From Hyphomicrobiales bacterium (lineage in GTDB: Bacteria; Pseudomonadota; Alphaproteobacteria; Rhizobiales; Rhizobiaceae), in NCBI GenBank assembly GCA_900473685.1, contig UCNE01000010.1, positions 1-64,000 on the forward strand: a DNA stretch of 64,000 nucleotides, in the 5' to 3' direction. How positions within the stretch are numbered: position 1 is the first letter of the stretch; each line of letters opens with the position of its first letter. The translations under genes were made by a program, and so were the position numbers. Below, piece after piece: positions 55,945 through 64,000 of the stretch. Below the pieces are notes generated by a model. It did not search any database, was not told the DNA's origin, and saw only the letters and a list, made by a program, of their open reading frames with translations.

Positions 55945-57360
55945 ATGAACACCGATCTCATCAAACTGTTCGACAGCGACGAGGCTGCCATTCGGGAAGT
56001 TCTGGCGCAGACCTTGTCGGGTGCTGATGATGGCGAACTGTTTATCGAACATAGCCAGTCGGAATCGCTATCCTTCGACAATGGCCGCCTGAAGGGCGGC
56101 AGCTTCAATACCGACCAGGGATTTGGCCTGCGGGCGGTGGCTGGCGAAGCGGTCGGTTACGCCCATGCGGGCGATCTTTCACTCTCTGCCCTCAAGCGGG
56201 CGGCCGATGCGGTCGGCGCGGTCACGCGCGGTTATTCCGGCACTTATGCCGCAGCCCCACAGCGCACCAACAAGAAACTCTATGGCGACGAGAACCCGAT
56301 CGGCGAACCGAGCTTCGAGGCCAAGGTCGCGCTGCTGCAGGAAATCGACGCCTATCTGCGCGCCAAGGATCCGAAGGTCCGGCAGGTCACCGCCTCGATC
56401 GCCGCCAGCTGGCAGGTGGTCGATATCCTGCGCGCCGATGGCGAGCGCATGCACGATATCCGGCCGATGACGCGCCTCAACATTTCCGTCGTTGTCGGCG
56501 ACGGCGACCGGCAGGAGGCAGGTTCCTACGGCGTCGGCGGCCGCCGCGGTTTTGGCGATTTCATCGCTGTCGATAACTGGCAGCGCGGCGCCGACGAAGC
56601 TTTGCGGCAGGCTTTGGTCAACCTTGAGGCTATCGATGCGCCGGCCGGCACCATGGATGTGGTGCTTTCCTCGGGATGGCCGGGCGTGATGCTGCATGAG
56701 GCGGTTGGACACGGCCTGGAAGGCGACTTCAATCGCAAGAAGACATCGGCCTTCGCCGGCCTGATGGGCCAACAGGTTGCGGCCAAGGGCGTAACCGTCG
56801 TCGATGACGGCACGATCGAAAGCCGCCGCGGCTCGCTCACCATCGATGATGAAGGCACGCCGTCCGGCTACAACGTGCTGATCGATGACGGCAACTTGGT
56901 CGGTTATATGCAGGACCGCCAGAATGCCCGGCTGATGGGCATGAAGGCGACCGGCAACGGACGGCGCGAATCCTACGCGCATGTGCCGATGCCGCGCATG
57001 ACCAACACCTATATGCTCGGCGGCGACAAGAGCCCGGAAGAAATCATCGCTTCGGTCAAGAAGGGTATCTATGCCGTCTCCTTCGGTGGCGGCCAGGTGG
57101 ATATCACCTCTGGTAAATTCGTGTTCGGTTGCACCGAGGCCTATCTGATCAACAACGGCAAGATCGGTGCGCCGGTGAAGGGCGCGATGCTGATCGGCAA
57201 TGGCCCGGACGCCATGCAGCGCATCACCATGATCGGCAACGACATGAAGCTCGATACCGGCATGGGCAATTGCGGCAAGGGCGGCCAGTGGGTGCCTGTC
57301 GGTGTCGGCCAGCCGCATCTGCGCATGAACGACATGACCGTCGGCGGCACGCAGGCCTGA
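55945..57360 (+). CDS. tldD: TldD metalloprotease
   Basis: A 471-residue TldD (TldD/TldE zinc protease, which matures peptides such as microcins). It starts MNTDLIKLFDSDEAAIREVL, with FDNGRLKGGSFNTDQGFGLR near residue 50 and the zinc motif MLHEAVGHGLEGD near residue 255. The C-terminal HVPMPRMTNTYM and MLIGNG are typical. A longer frame back to 55756 would run through the hairpin repeat. PmbA/TldE is not in this window. Confidence 0.95.
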   Translation: MNTDLIKLFDSDEAAIREVLAQTLSGADDGELFIEHSQSESLSFDNGRLKGGSFNTDQGFGLRAVAGEAVGYAHAGDLSLSALKRAADAVGAVTRGYSGTYAAAPQRTNKKLYGDENPIGEPSFEAKVALLQEIDAYLRAKDPKVRQVTASIAASWQVVDILRADGERMHDIRPMTRLNISVVVGDGDRQEAGSYGVGGRRGFGDFIAVDNWQRGADEALRQALVNLEAIDAPAGTMDVVLSSGWPGVMLHEAVGHGLEGDFNRKKTSAFAGLMGQQVAAKGVTVVDDGTIESRRGSLTIDDEGTPSGYNVLIDDGNLVGYMQDRQNARLMGMKATGNGRRESYAHVPMPRMTNTYMLGGDKSPEEIIASVKKGIYAVSFGGGQVDITSGKFVFGCTEAYLINNGKIGAPVKGAMLIGNGPDAMQRITMIGNDMKLDTGMGNCGKGGQWVPVGVGQPHLRMNDMTVGGTQA

Positions 57361-57366
57361 TCGTCC

Positions 57367-57405
57367 AAGAGCGGCCCGGCGACTTTTTATCGCCGGGCCG
57401 CTCTT
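57367..57405. terminator. Bidirectional terminator between tldD and dac gene
   Basis: A perfect 16-base stem AAGAGCGGCCCGGCGA ... TCGCCGGGCCGCTCTT with a T-rich loop, between convergent genes. Strong stem; the flanking runs are short. Confidence 0.85.
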
Positions 57406-57411
57406 CCTGCT

Positions 57412-58680
57412 TCAGCCGCGCGACGGCAACAGCATGCAGTCATAAGAGCGCTGTTTCAGCCAGTTGCAGGCAGCGGCAGCATCCTCCCGGCTGACAAAGC
57501 CGACGAACCGGGCACGGTAGACCTTGCCTGCGCCATTGCCGACAGCCTCGGTATACGGCGAGGCTGATTGCAGCGTTTGGCCTGCGACGGCCCTCGCCTG
57601 CGCCAGCAGGGCACGCGCTGCCTCTTGAGACGGCGCTGCTGAAATCTGGATCTGCCAGGCGCCTGCCGAAAGAACATCCGCGGTATTTTCAAGCTCATTC
57701 ATCGCGGCGGGGCGCTCGGCTGGAATTGCCGAATGCGACGACGTGCTGGCGATCAGTGCGGCGACCGCATCGCTGCTGCGGCGTTCCGGCGCAGCAAAGG
57801 GCAGTGGCACATCGGACGCGCCAAGGGCGGCGACCTCAACAGGACCGCTGGTCTTTGCGGCAGCCACCAGCGCACGGCTGCCCGATTGCGAAGCCTTGCC
57901 GATATGGCGATCGAGCAAGGCAGCCATCTTGTCGTCGCGGCTTCGCGCAGTGCGGCCGCCGAGCACGACGCCGATTACCCGCCGGTTTCCGTCCCGGACG
58001 GCGCTCACGAGATTGAAGCCCGAGGCATTGGTGTAACCGGTCTTGATCCCGTCCATGCCGTCATAGCGGTACATCAGGTTGTTATGACCGCGGACCTTGC
58101 GGCCACGGAAGACGAAGCTCTCAGTGGCAAACAGCCTGTACTCCTTGGGGAAGTCGCGCATCAGCGCGATCGCGAGCGTCGACATGTCGCGCGCCGTTGT
58201 CACCTGGGCGCGTGCCGGCAGGCCGGACGCGTTGATGAAGACGGTCCGACTCATACCGAGCTGGCGCGCCTTCTTCGTCATCATCTGAGCGAATTTGGCT
58301 TCCGTTCCACCGAGCTTCTCTGCCATCGCGGCTGCCGCATCATTGCCCGAGCGCACGATCATCCCGAGGACAGCCTCGCGTACCGTCAGCTTCATCCCCG
58401 CCTTGAGCCCCAGCCGCATCGGTGGTTTGGCCGCCGCCGTCTTCGACACCTTGATTTGGCTGCCCCATTTGATCGTGCCGCGGTGAAGCGCCTCGAAGGT
58501 GAGGTAGAGCGACATCATTTTGGTCAGCGAGGCTGGATGGTTGAGCGTGTCGGGATTTTCCGCCGACAGCACCTTGCCCGTGCGGGCATCGAGAATGATC
58601 GAGGCGCTGCCTGCAAAGGCCACGGCCGGCCCGAAGGCAAAAGTAAACATTGCCAAAAGCAGGCATCGGAAAGTTGTCAT
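57412..58680 (-). CDS. D-alanyl-D-alanine carboxypeptidase with SPOR domain
   Basis: A 422-residue S11 peptidase (DacA/DacC type): signal (MTTFRCLLLAMFTFAFGPAV), SLTK (active Ser), SGND and KTGYTNASG motifs, then a Pro/Ser linker and a C-terminal SPOR-like domain (WQIQISAAPSQEAARALLAQ, YRARFVGFVSREDAAAAC) that binds denuded peptidoglycan. It trims the D-Ala of pentapeptides at the septum. Start ATG 58680, with an alternative at 58692. Confidence 0.93.
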   Translation of the reverse strand: MTTFRCLLLAMFTFAFGPAVAFAGSASIILDARTGKVLSAENPDTLNHPASLTKMMSLYLTFEALHRGTIKWGSQIKVSKTAAAKPPMRLGLKAGMKLTVREAVLGMIVRSGNDAAAAMAEKLGGTEAKFAQMMTKKARQLGMSRTVFINASGLPARAQVTTARDMSTLAIALMRDFPKEYRLFATESFVFRGRKVRGHNNLMYRYDGMDGIKTGYTNASGFNLVSAVRDGNRRVIGVVLGGRTARSRDDKMAALLDRHIGKASQSGSRALVAAAKTSGPVEVAALGASDVPLPFAAPERRSSDAVAALIASTSSHSAIPAERPAAMNELENTADVLSAGAWQIQISAAPSQEAARALLAQARAVAGQTLQSASPYTEAVGNGAGKVYRARFVGFVSREDAAAACNWLKQRSYDCMLLPSRG

Positions 58681-59051
58681 ACCGGTCCCCATTCGCTGGC
58701 ACCCTTGAGCGGGCGCGCATTTGCGTCATTTTGCGACAGAGCCGTGTCTTTGCTGCAACTTTGCGGCGGAATGCGTTTATAGGCAGTGACTTTTGCTGTG
58801 GTGGTAAACGAAGTTTTAACGCTGCGGCGGTTCGGGGCGCAGAGAGTGGAGGTCAACGATCCGCAGAGTGCCGATCGGCTATTTTCTTCAAGGACAGCGC
58901 CGGCAATGCCAAGGTCGCGGCAGAGCAAGTGGTCGAAGCGGCGTGTTGACTGCCCCCATGCCCTCACTGGAACAGGCATCGGGGCCGTCATTCAGGCGGT
59001 GTTAACGGCATCGCAGTTACTGTCGCGTGCGATTTTGCGCGGGGGATACTC
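58681..59051. other. Intergenic stretch upstream of the deacetylase
   Basis: About 370 bases between divergent genes. No clear hairpin, promoter or RNA was recognised. A frame at 58786-59055 has no ribosome-binding site or known product, and is not called as a gene. Confidence 0.45.
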
Positions 59052-60092
59052 TTGAAAAGCATGCTGCAACAGGCGGTGAAACGCGCGGCCATTATCGGTG
59101 GTTTGACCGTTGCCGGGCTGTTGCAGGCTGGTGGACTGATGCGGCAGGCGCGTGGTCGCGGCGCGATCTTCACCCTGCATCATGTCCGTCCGAAACGGCA
59201 CCGCGCGTTCGATCCGAATGCGCATCTGGAGATCACCCCGGAATTCCTGGACACGGCGATTATACGGCTGAAGCGCGACGGCTACCGGTTCATCGCCCTC
59301 GACGCCCTGCCCGCGCATCTTGCGTCAGACGACCGCCAGCCGGTTGCGATCTTTACACTGGATGACGGTTACCGGAACAATCTCGATCACGCCGCACCGG
59401 TGTTCTCGCGGCACGATATTCCGTTCACCGTCTATGTGGCCGGCGGTTTTGTCGATCGTACCCATACGCTCTGGTGGGAAACGCTCGCCGATCTGCTGGA
59501 GCGTCATTCCAGCCTGACCTTCGATTTCGGACATGGCGATGAAACTGTCGCACTCGGCAGCCTGCAACAGAAGCAGACCGCCTTCGATCGCTTCGCCGCC
59601 CTGCTTCATTCGATCGACGAAGCCACGGCAATCGAGCGGCTGAACCAGACCGCGCAGACACTCGGCATCGATGCCTTGGGCATCACCGCCGCCTTGACGC
59701 TGGACGATGCCGGTCTCAAAACACTGATCGAAAACCCGCTCGCCAGCCTTGGTGCGCACACGATCAGCCATCGTTCGGTCACGCGCCTGAGCGACGAGAT
59801 GGCCAGCACGGAAATGGACCTTTCGGCCCGCAGGGTGGAGGAGATTACCGGGTACCGGCCGACATCGCTTGCCTATCCCTATGGCTTTGCCACCGCCGTC
59901 TCGGCGCGTGATCACCGGCTTGCCGGGGGGCTCGGTTTCAGCACGGCCGTGACCACGCAACCGGGAACGCTATCCGATACCGCGAACATGGTGGCCCTGC
60001 CCCGCATCTCGCTGAACGGTCATTTTCAGAGGGCAGGCTATGTCAGCGCACTGGCCTCCGGCATCGCCTTCAAGCTGATGGGCGCGCGTTAA
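59052..60092 (+). CDS. Polysaccharide deacetylase (NodB/CE4-like)
   Basis: A 346-residue CE4-type deacetylase. The catalytic Asp pair is in IFTLDDGYRNN and the metal-binding His pair in GAHTISHRSVTRL; LAYPYGF follows. An N-terminal hydrophobic segment (AAIIGGLTVAGLLQAGGL) suggests membrane anchoring. GGGGGA fits the TTG at 59052 (5 bases); an ATG at 59061 is alternative. Likely deacetylates a surface polysaccharide or peptidoglycan. Confidence 0.88.
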   Translation: MKSMLQQAVKRAAIIGGLTVAGLLQAGGLMRQARGRGAIFTLHHVRPKRHRAFDPNAHLEITPEFLDTAIIRLKRDGYRFIALDALPAHLASDDRQPVAIFTLDDGYRNNLDHAAPVFSRHDIPFTVYVAGGFVDRTHTLWWETLADLLERHSSLTFDFGHGDETVALGSLQQKQTAFDRFAALLHSIDEATAIERLNQTAQTLGIDALGITAALTLDDAGLKTLIENPLASLGAHTISHRSVTRLSDEMASTEMDLSARRVEEITGYRPTSLAYPYGFATAVSARDHRLAGGLGFSTAVTTQPGTLSDTANMVALPRISLNGHFQRAGYVSALASGIAFKLMGAR

Positions 60093-60104
60093 CGCGCCCT
60101 TCAG

Positions 60105-60725
60105 TCACGGGTACATTCGGACCTTGCTCCAATCGCCTTCAGCCTGATCGCGGCGGAACTCGATCCGGTCATGCAGGCGGAAAGCGCCGTCCTTCCAGAA
60201 TTCGATCGAGGTCGGCTTGATGCGGAAGCCCGACCAGTGATCGGGACGCGGAATCTCGCCTATGGCGTATTTCAGCGTGTATTCGGCAACCGCCTTTTCC
60301 AGCGCGAACCGGCTTTCCAGCGGCCGCGACTGTTTTGACGCCCAGGCGCCGATGCGGCTGCCGCGGGCGCGGGTCTTGTAATATTCGTCAGCCTCCTGAT
60401 TGCTGACGATCTCCACCGGACCGCGCACCCGAACCTGGCGGCGCAAGGTTTTCCAGTGAAAACACATTGCGGCCTTCATGCTGCCGAGAATTTCCTGGCC
60501 CTTGTGGCTTTCGAAATTGGTGTAGAAGACGAAGCCGCGCTCGTCGAAATCCTTCAACAGAACCATGCGCACATCCGGCAGGCCATCAGCATCCACAGTC
60601 GCCAGTGCCAAGGCGTTGGGATCGTTGATTTCTGCGGCCTGCGCCTCTTTCAGCCACGTGCCAAAAAGGGAAAAGGGCTCATTCTCTTGCGTGAAGTCAC
60701 CAGTTGTTAACCCAGTCTCACTCAT
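60105..60725 (-). CDS. pdxH: Pyridoxine/pyridoxamine 5'-phosphate oxidase
   Basis: A 206-residue PdxH (FMN; PNP/PMP to pyridoxal 5'-phosphate): [56 protein letters not shown] and the C-terminal [17 protein letters not shown]. The ATG at 60725 ([11 protein letters not shown]) is better than the longer frame to 60857, which overlaps the divergent lipoprotein gene. It supplies PLP, used for example by ThrC. Confidence 0.95.
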   Translation of the reverse strand: MSETGLTTGDFTQENEPFSLFGTWLKEAQAAEINDPNALALATVDADGLPDVRMVLLKDFDERGFVFYTNFESHKGQEILGSMKAAMCFHWKTLRRQVRVRGPVEIVSNQEADEYYKTRARGSRIGAWASKQSRPLESRFALEKAVAEYTLKYAIGEIPRPDHWSGFRIKPTSIEFWKDGAFRLHDRIEFRRDQAEGDWSKVRMYP

Positions 60726-60845
60726 ATTGCCATCCAATGCCGTAATGCGTGGCGCGAACGCAGTTTCCGCCCGCCGAACGAAAAATGTCAGAGCTTGCAC
60801 GTTGCGTCTTAGGACCTTGAAGCCGCTCTTTCCAGTCTGACAGGT

Positions 60846-61301
60846 ATGCCGTTGCAAGACATAGCAAAGTGGATCAAGGACACAAAGGGTTTATCCCGGC
60901 TGAGCGGCATTGCCGCAGTGTGCCTGACCGCGACCATTCTTTCGGGATGCCTCGGCGGTCTCGATTTTTCCGGAACACCCGAGGTCGACCGGACCGTCTC
61001 GACAAATTCCGTGCCCTCCGTCCGGAGTGACGAAGACAATTCCGACGCCCTCACCGTCAAAAACGCTGTGTCATCAGCCGATGTGACGCGGATTGCCGGA
61101 AACCCCATTCCCTGGGCGAATTCAAGTTCGGGCAGCGCCGGTGTGATCAGCAGCATCTCCGAGGAACAGGTGAATGGCACCACCTGCCGCCGGTTCACCA
61201 CCACCCGCCATTCCTATCAGGGCATCGCGAAATTCGACGGCAATACCTGCCTGCTCGGCAATGGCGAATGGTATCTCACCAGCTTCGGTCCCCGCAGCTG
61301 A
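60846..61301 (+). CDS. RT0821/Lpp0805-family surface lipoprotein
   Basis: A 151-residue protein with a lipoprotein-like signal ([15 protein letters not shown]) and a C-terminal domain with [40 protein letters not shown] and [10 protein letters not shown], typical of the RT0821/Lpp0805 family. Probably an outer-membrane or periplasmic lipoprotein; role unknown. Divergent from pdxH. Confidence 0.82.
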   Translation: MPLQDIAKWIKDTKGLSRLSGIAAVCLTATILSGCLGGLDFSGTPEVDRTVSTNSVPSVRSDEDNSDALTVKNAVSSADVTRIAGNPIPWANSSSGSAGVISSISEEQVNGTTCRRFTTTRHSYQGIAKFDGNTCLLGNGEWYLTSFGPRS

Positions 61302-61533
61302 TATCGGGATTGGCACGCTTCGCTACCGCGTATTAACCACGCCGCAACAAAGACGCGGTGCGAAGCCACGAACACAACCGGCGCACGCCCACAGCTAACC
61401 GTAATTTAAGCAGCAGCTTCTCATCATCACCGGCATAGGGAGAAGACCGCCGGGACGCGGCTCCCCGATTGTTTCAACAGGCTGAAACGAACCGCGAAAT
61501 GCGGCACCTCAGTCTTCAAGGGCGGTGACAGGC

Positions 61534-62625
61534 ATGCGTGATCCCTATTCAGTGCTCGGCGTCAGACGCAATGCCGGACCGGAGGAGATCAAGGCCGCCT
61601 GGCGGTCCGTGGCGAAAGCCGTGCATCCAGATCAGAACAAGGACGATCCGCTGGCCACCCAGCGTTTTGCCGAGGCCGGCCGCGCCTACGAGGTGCTGAA
61701 GGACCCGAAGCTGCGCAACCGCTACGACCATGCCCGCCGCGAGGCTGAACTGCGCCGCATGGAAGAAATGAAGCGCAAGGCGCGCGGACCGGAAGAGGAA
61801 ACCATCGACCCGGAAACCGCCGAAGAGATGATTTCGCGCATTTTCGAGACAAAGGACCGCGCAAGGGCTCAGAACCAGCGGCCGCAGGAAAAAAAGCCCG
61901 CACCCCCACAGGCAAAGGCCGAACCGGCACCCGAACCCAGGCCGGAGCCGAGGGCAGAAACTGCGCCAGAAACCGATACCAGACCGGAACAGAAAATCGA
62001 ACCGGCCGACAAGACGCCCATGTTCGGTGGCTTTCCGCGCGCCGCGGCACCCGCGGCAGACCTTGTCTCGGCCATCGTCCGGCGCATTCGCGGGGCGGCC
62101 GGCAAACCCGCACCGGAAAAAGTGCCCGACATCTTCTGCGACGTCACGGTCTCGATCGAGGATATCTTCCGCCGTGAAAAGGCAACGGCAACGCTGCCCG
62201 ACGGCCAGACATTGAAGGTAACCCTGCCCGCCGGCACCACGGACGGCAGCATCATCCGCCTCAAGGAAATGGGCTACCGGCTGAACGGCATGCTGCGCGG
62301 TGATGTCGTCGTTACGGTGCGCGTTCTCCAAGACGGCCGTTTCCGCACCGACGGTGCCGACCTGCGCACCACCCTGCCCGTCAACATCCAGGATGCGATC
62401 CTCGGATGCGACATGACAGTCGAGACGCTCACCGGCCGGGTGAGCGTTACCATTCCGCCCTGGTCCGGATCCGACCAGGTACTCCGGCTCGACGGCCACG
62501 GCCTGCCGACGGCCGAGGGCAAACGCGGCGATCTTCTGGTCGAGCTGCGGCTGATGCTGTGGGAAAAACCCGACGAGAAGGTCACCGACCTGATGCGCAG
62601 CCTGCGCAACGGCTTGTTCCTGTAA
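61534..62625 (+). CDS. DnaJ-like J-domain protein (CbpA type)
   Basis: A 363-residue J protein: J domain residues 1-65 with the HPD of KAVHPDQNKDD, then a long Pro/Glu/Lys-rich linker (about 95-165) and a DnaJ C-terminal substrate-binding domain (DVTVSIEDIFRREKATATLP, VTLPAGTTDGSIIRLKEMGY). There is no zinc finger, as in CbpA. It acts with DnaK. Start ATG 61534 (MRDPYSVLG). Confidence 0.9.
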   Translation: MRDPYSVLGVRRNAGPEEIKAAWRSVAKAVHPDQNKDDPLATQRFAEAGRAYEVLKDPKLRNRYDHARREAELRRMEEMKRKARGPEEETIDPETAEEMISRIFETKDRARAQNQRPQEKKPAPPQAKAEPAPEPRPEPRAETAPETDTRPEQKIEPADKTPMFGGFPRAAAPAADLVSAIVRRIRGAAGKPAPEKVPDIFCDVTVSIEDIFRREKATATLPDGQTLKVTLPAGTTDGSIIRLKEMGYRLNGMLRGDVVVTVRVLQDGRFRTDGADLRTTLPVNIQDAILGCDMTVETLTGRVSVTIPPWSGSDQVLRLDGHGLPTAEGKRGDLLVELRLMLWEKPDEKVTDLMRSLRNGLFL

Positions 62626-62877
62626 AGGTTTTGCGACAAAGCCCGTGGACGGCCAAGGGCGCTTTGGCCGCTGACCCATTATTACGGGGACTAACAGTTC
62701 CTGATCTCACCCGCGCTTGAACCACCGGGACGGCTATGTCATAGCCAAGGCTCGAAAAATTCAGAGCCGACGCGACCGCAAGGGGCGCGAAGGTTCCGGC
62801 AGGTTCAACATATGCGGGTTTCCAGTCGGCCAATGCCTGACTGACGAAAGCATAGGCTTTATTGGGGGCATAACATC

Positions 62878-63696
62878 ATGTCGCAAACATCCGGTCTGAT
62901 GAAGGGCAAACGCGGCCTTATCATGGGTGTCGCAAACAACCGGTCGATCGCATGGGGTATTGCCAAGGCAATTCACGCGCAGGGCGGCGAACTGGCATTC
63001 ACCTATCAAGGCGACGCCCTGAAGAAGCGGGTCGAACCGCTGGCCGAAGAACTCGGTGCCGTCATGGCCGGCCATTGCGATGTCAGTGACGAATCCACCA
63101 TCGACGCCGTTTTCGAAAACCTGGAAAAAACCTGGGGCAAGATCGACTTCCTCGTTCATGCCATCGGCTTTTCCGACAAGGACGAACTGACCGGCCGCTA
63201 CGTCGATACGTCGGCTGCCAACTTTGCACTGACGATGAACATCTCGGTCTACTCCTTCACCGCTGTCGCACGGCGCGCGGAAAAGCTGATGACCGATGGC
63301 GGCTCGATGCTGACCATGACCTATTACGGCGCCGAGAAGGTGATGCCGAACTACAACGTCATGGGCGTTGCCAAGGCCGCGCTCGAAGCCAGCGTCAAGT
63401 ACTTGGCCGTCGATCTCGGTCCGAAGAACATTCGCGTCAACGCGATCTCGGCCGGCCCGATCAAGACGCTTGCTGCGTCCGGCATCGGCGACTTCCGCTA
63501 TATCCTCAAGTGGAACGAATACAACGCGCCGCTGCGCCGCACCGTCACCATCGAGGAAGTCGGCGATGTCGGCCTCTACATGCTGTCGGACCTGTCGCGC
63601 TCGGTCACCGGCGAGATCCACCATGCCGACAGCGGCTATCATGTCATCGGCATGAAGGCTGTCGATGCGCCGGATATCGCCGTCGTCAAGGACTGA
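62878..63696 (+). CDS. fabI: Enoyl-ACP reductase FabI
   Basis: A 272-residue FabI (NADH enoyl-ACP reductase, fatty acid elongation). GKRGLIMGVANNRSIAWGIA, LVHAIGFSDKDELTGRYVDT, catalytic YNVMGVAK (Tyr-x6-Lys) and the substrate-loop AISAGPIKTLAASGI are present. ATG 62878. The 250 bases upstream show only a small palindrome GGCTATGTCATAGCC. The gene is the target of triclosan-type inhibitors in other bacteria. Confidence 0.96.
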   Translation: MSQTSGLMKGKRGLIMGVANNRSIAWGIAKAIHAQGGELAFTYQGDALKKRVEPLAEELGAVMAGHCDVSDESTIDAVFENLEKTWGKIDFLVHAIGFSDKDELTGRYVDTSAANFALTMNISVYSFTAVARRAEKLMTDGGSMLTMTYYGAEKVMPNYNVMGVAKAALEASVKYLAVDLGPKNIRVNAISAGPIKTLAASGIGDFRYILKWNEYNAPLRRTVTIEEVGDVGLYMLSDLSRSVTGEIHHADSGYHVIGMKAVDAPDIAVVKD

Positions 63697-63784
63697 TACG
63701 CCTCCGAAAGAATTCCGGGGCTCCCGCGTGACGGGCGCCCCGGCTCCTGCCTTGGGGCCGAGCCCCCTGCCCCGGAGTTTCTCC

Positions 63785-64000
63785 GTGACCATCTACATGA
63801 TCCGCCACGGCCAGACCGACTGGAATGCGCAAATCCGCATGCAGGGCCAGAAGGATATTCCGCTCAACGATACCGGCCGGCGGCAGGCAAGCGGCAATGG
63901 CCGCGCACTTCTCGCCATCCTCGGAAGCGATGCGGAAAAATTCGATTTCGTCGCAAGCCCGCTTCACCGTACCCGCGAGACCATGGAACTGATCCGCGAA
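63785..64000 (+). CDS. Histidine phosphatase family protein (partial, 5' end)
   Basis: The first 72 residues of a phosphoglycerate-mutase-like protein: GTG start, MTIYMIRHGQTDWNAQIRMQ with the RHG catalytic His, then QKDIPLNDTGRRQA and ASPLHRTRETMELI. It runs off the right edge of the window. The family includes phosphoglycerate mutases and small-molecule phosphatases; the substrate cannot be told. Confidence 0.85.
   Translation, partial: MTIYMIRHGQTDWNAQIRMQGQKDIPLNDTGRRQASGNGRALLAILGSDAEKFDFVASPLHRTRETMELIRE

Noticed and set aside
58786..59055. An 89-codon plus-strand frame before the deacetylase
   Set aside because: Unlike a protein in composition, with no ribosome-binding site; it overlaps the deacetylase start.

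Overview
The window is a 64-kb piece of a high-GC alphaproteobacterial chromosome, most likely from the Rhizobium/Agrobacterium group. The evidence is the gene content and order (ppdK, smc, DsbA-like, DciA-like, mutY and ccrM in a row; an intact ctaC-ctaD-ctaB-ctaG-ctaE aa3-oxidase operon; ispH-thrB-rnhA; tldD next to an IalB gene), a CcrM-type GANTC methylase, and several hairpin-forming intergenic repeats of the kind common in rhizobia. It reads as ordinary core chromosome with small accessory inserts. No rRNA, tRNA, insertion sequence, prophage or CRISPR array was recognised.

Region by region. 0.1-5.9 kb: a cupin / metallo-beta-lactamase / DCC-thioredoxin operon, a LysR regulator, a DUF1499 membrane protein, small unknown proteins and an exported alpha/beta hydrolase. 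6-16.8 kb: ppdK, a PAS-GGDEF diguanylate cyclase, smc, a DsbA-like lipoprotein, DciA-like protein and mutY. 16.8-21 kb: a HAD phosphatase, an NTF2-like protein, an RTX-type calcium-binding protein, a strongly structured stretch that may be a small RNA, a small Cys-rich protein and ccrM. 21-28 kb: an accessory patch with an MNT-HEPN toxin-antitoxin pair whose HEPN toxin carries an in-frame amber codon, a divergent ArsR / NIPSNAP / monooxygenase unit, a Bcr/CflA exporter, and an aldo-keto reductase with a divergent LysR. 28-37 kb: thrC, an M16 protease, a GNAT acetyltransferase, a membrane GSDEF-EAL protein and a sulfatase. 37-45 kb: a zinc metallopeptidase, CsbD, YqgE, a DsbD-alpha-like protein, peroxiredoxin, a LysR/MFS pair, an ArsR/SRPBCC pair with a clear palindromic operator, and a VOC protein.

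45-55 kb is a minus-strand block of aerobic respiration and housekeeping genes: ctaC, ctaD, ctaB, a 46-residue CoxF-like protein, ctaG and ctaE, then DUF983, SURF1, DUF1304, ispH, thrB and rnhA. A perfect FNR/FixK-type box lies just upstream of the ctaC start, placed where binding would be expected to repress this aerobic oxidase at low oxygen. 55-64 kb: IalB, tldD, a SPOR-domain D,D-carboxypeptidase, a polysaccharide deacetylase, pdxH, a surface lipoprotein, a DnaJ-like protein, fabI and the start of a histidine-phosphatase gene cut by the window edge.

Functional links: ctaB (heme O synthesis), ctaG (copper insertion) and SURF1 (heme a insertion) all serve the CtaC/D/E oxidase. thrB and thrC are the last two steps of threonine synthesis but sit 16 kb apart. 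Smc and CcrM are both chromosome-cycle proteins. No wholly new multi-gene system was identified. The best leads are the interrupted HEPN toxin, the candidate small RNA next to ccrM, the FNR-type box at ctaC, the ArsR operator and the repeat families. All functional assignments come from reading motifs and family resemblance by eye; no database search was possible.
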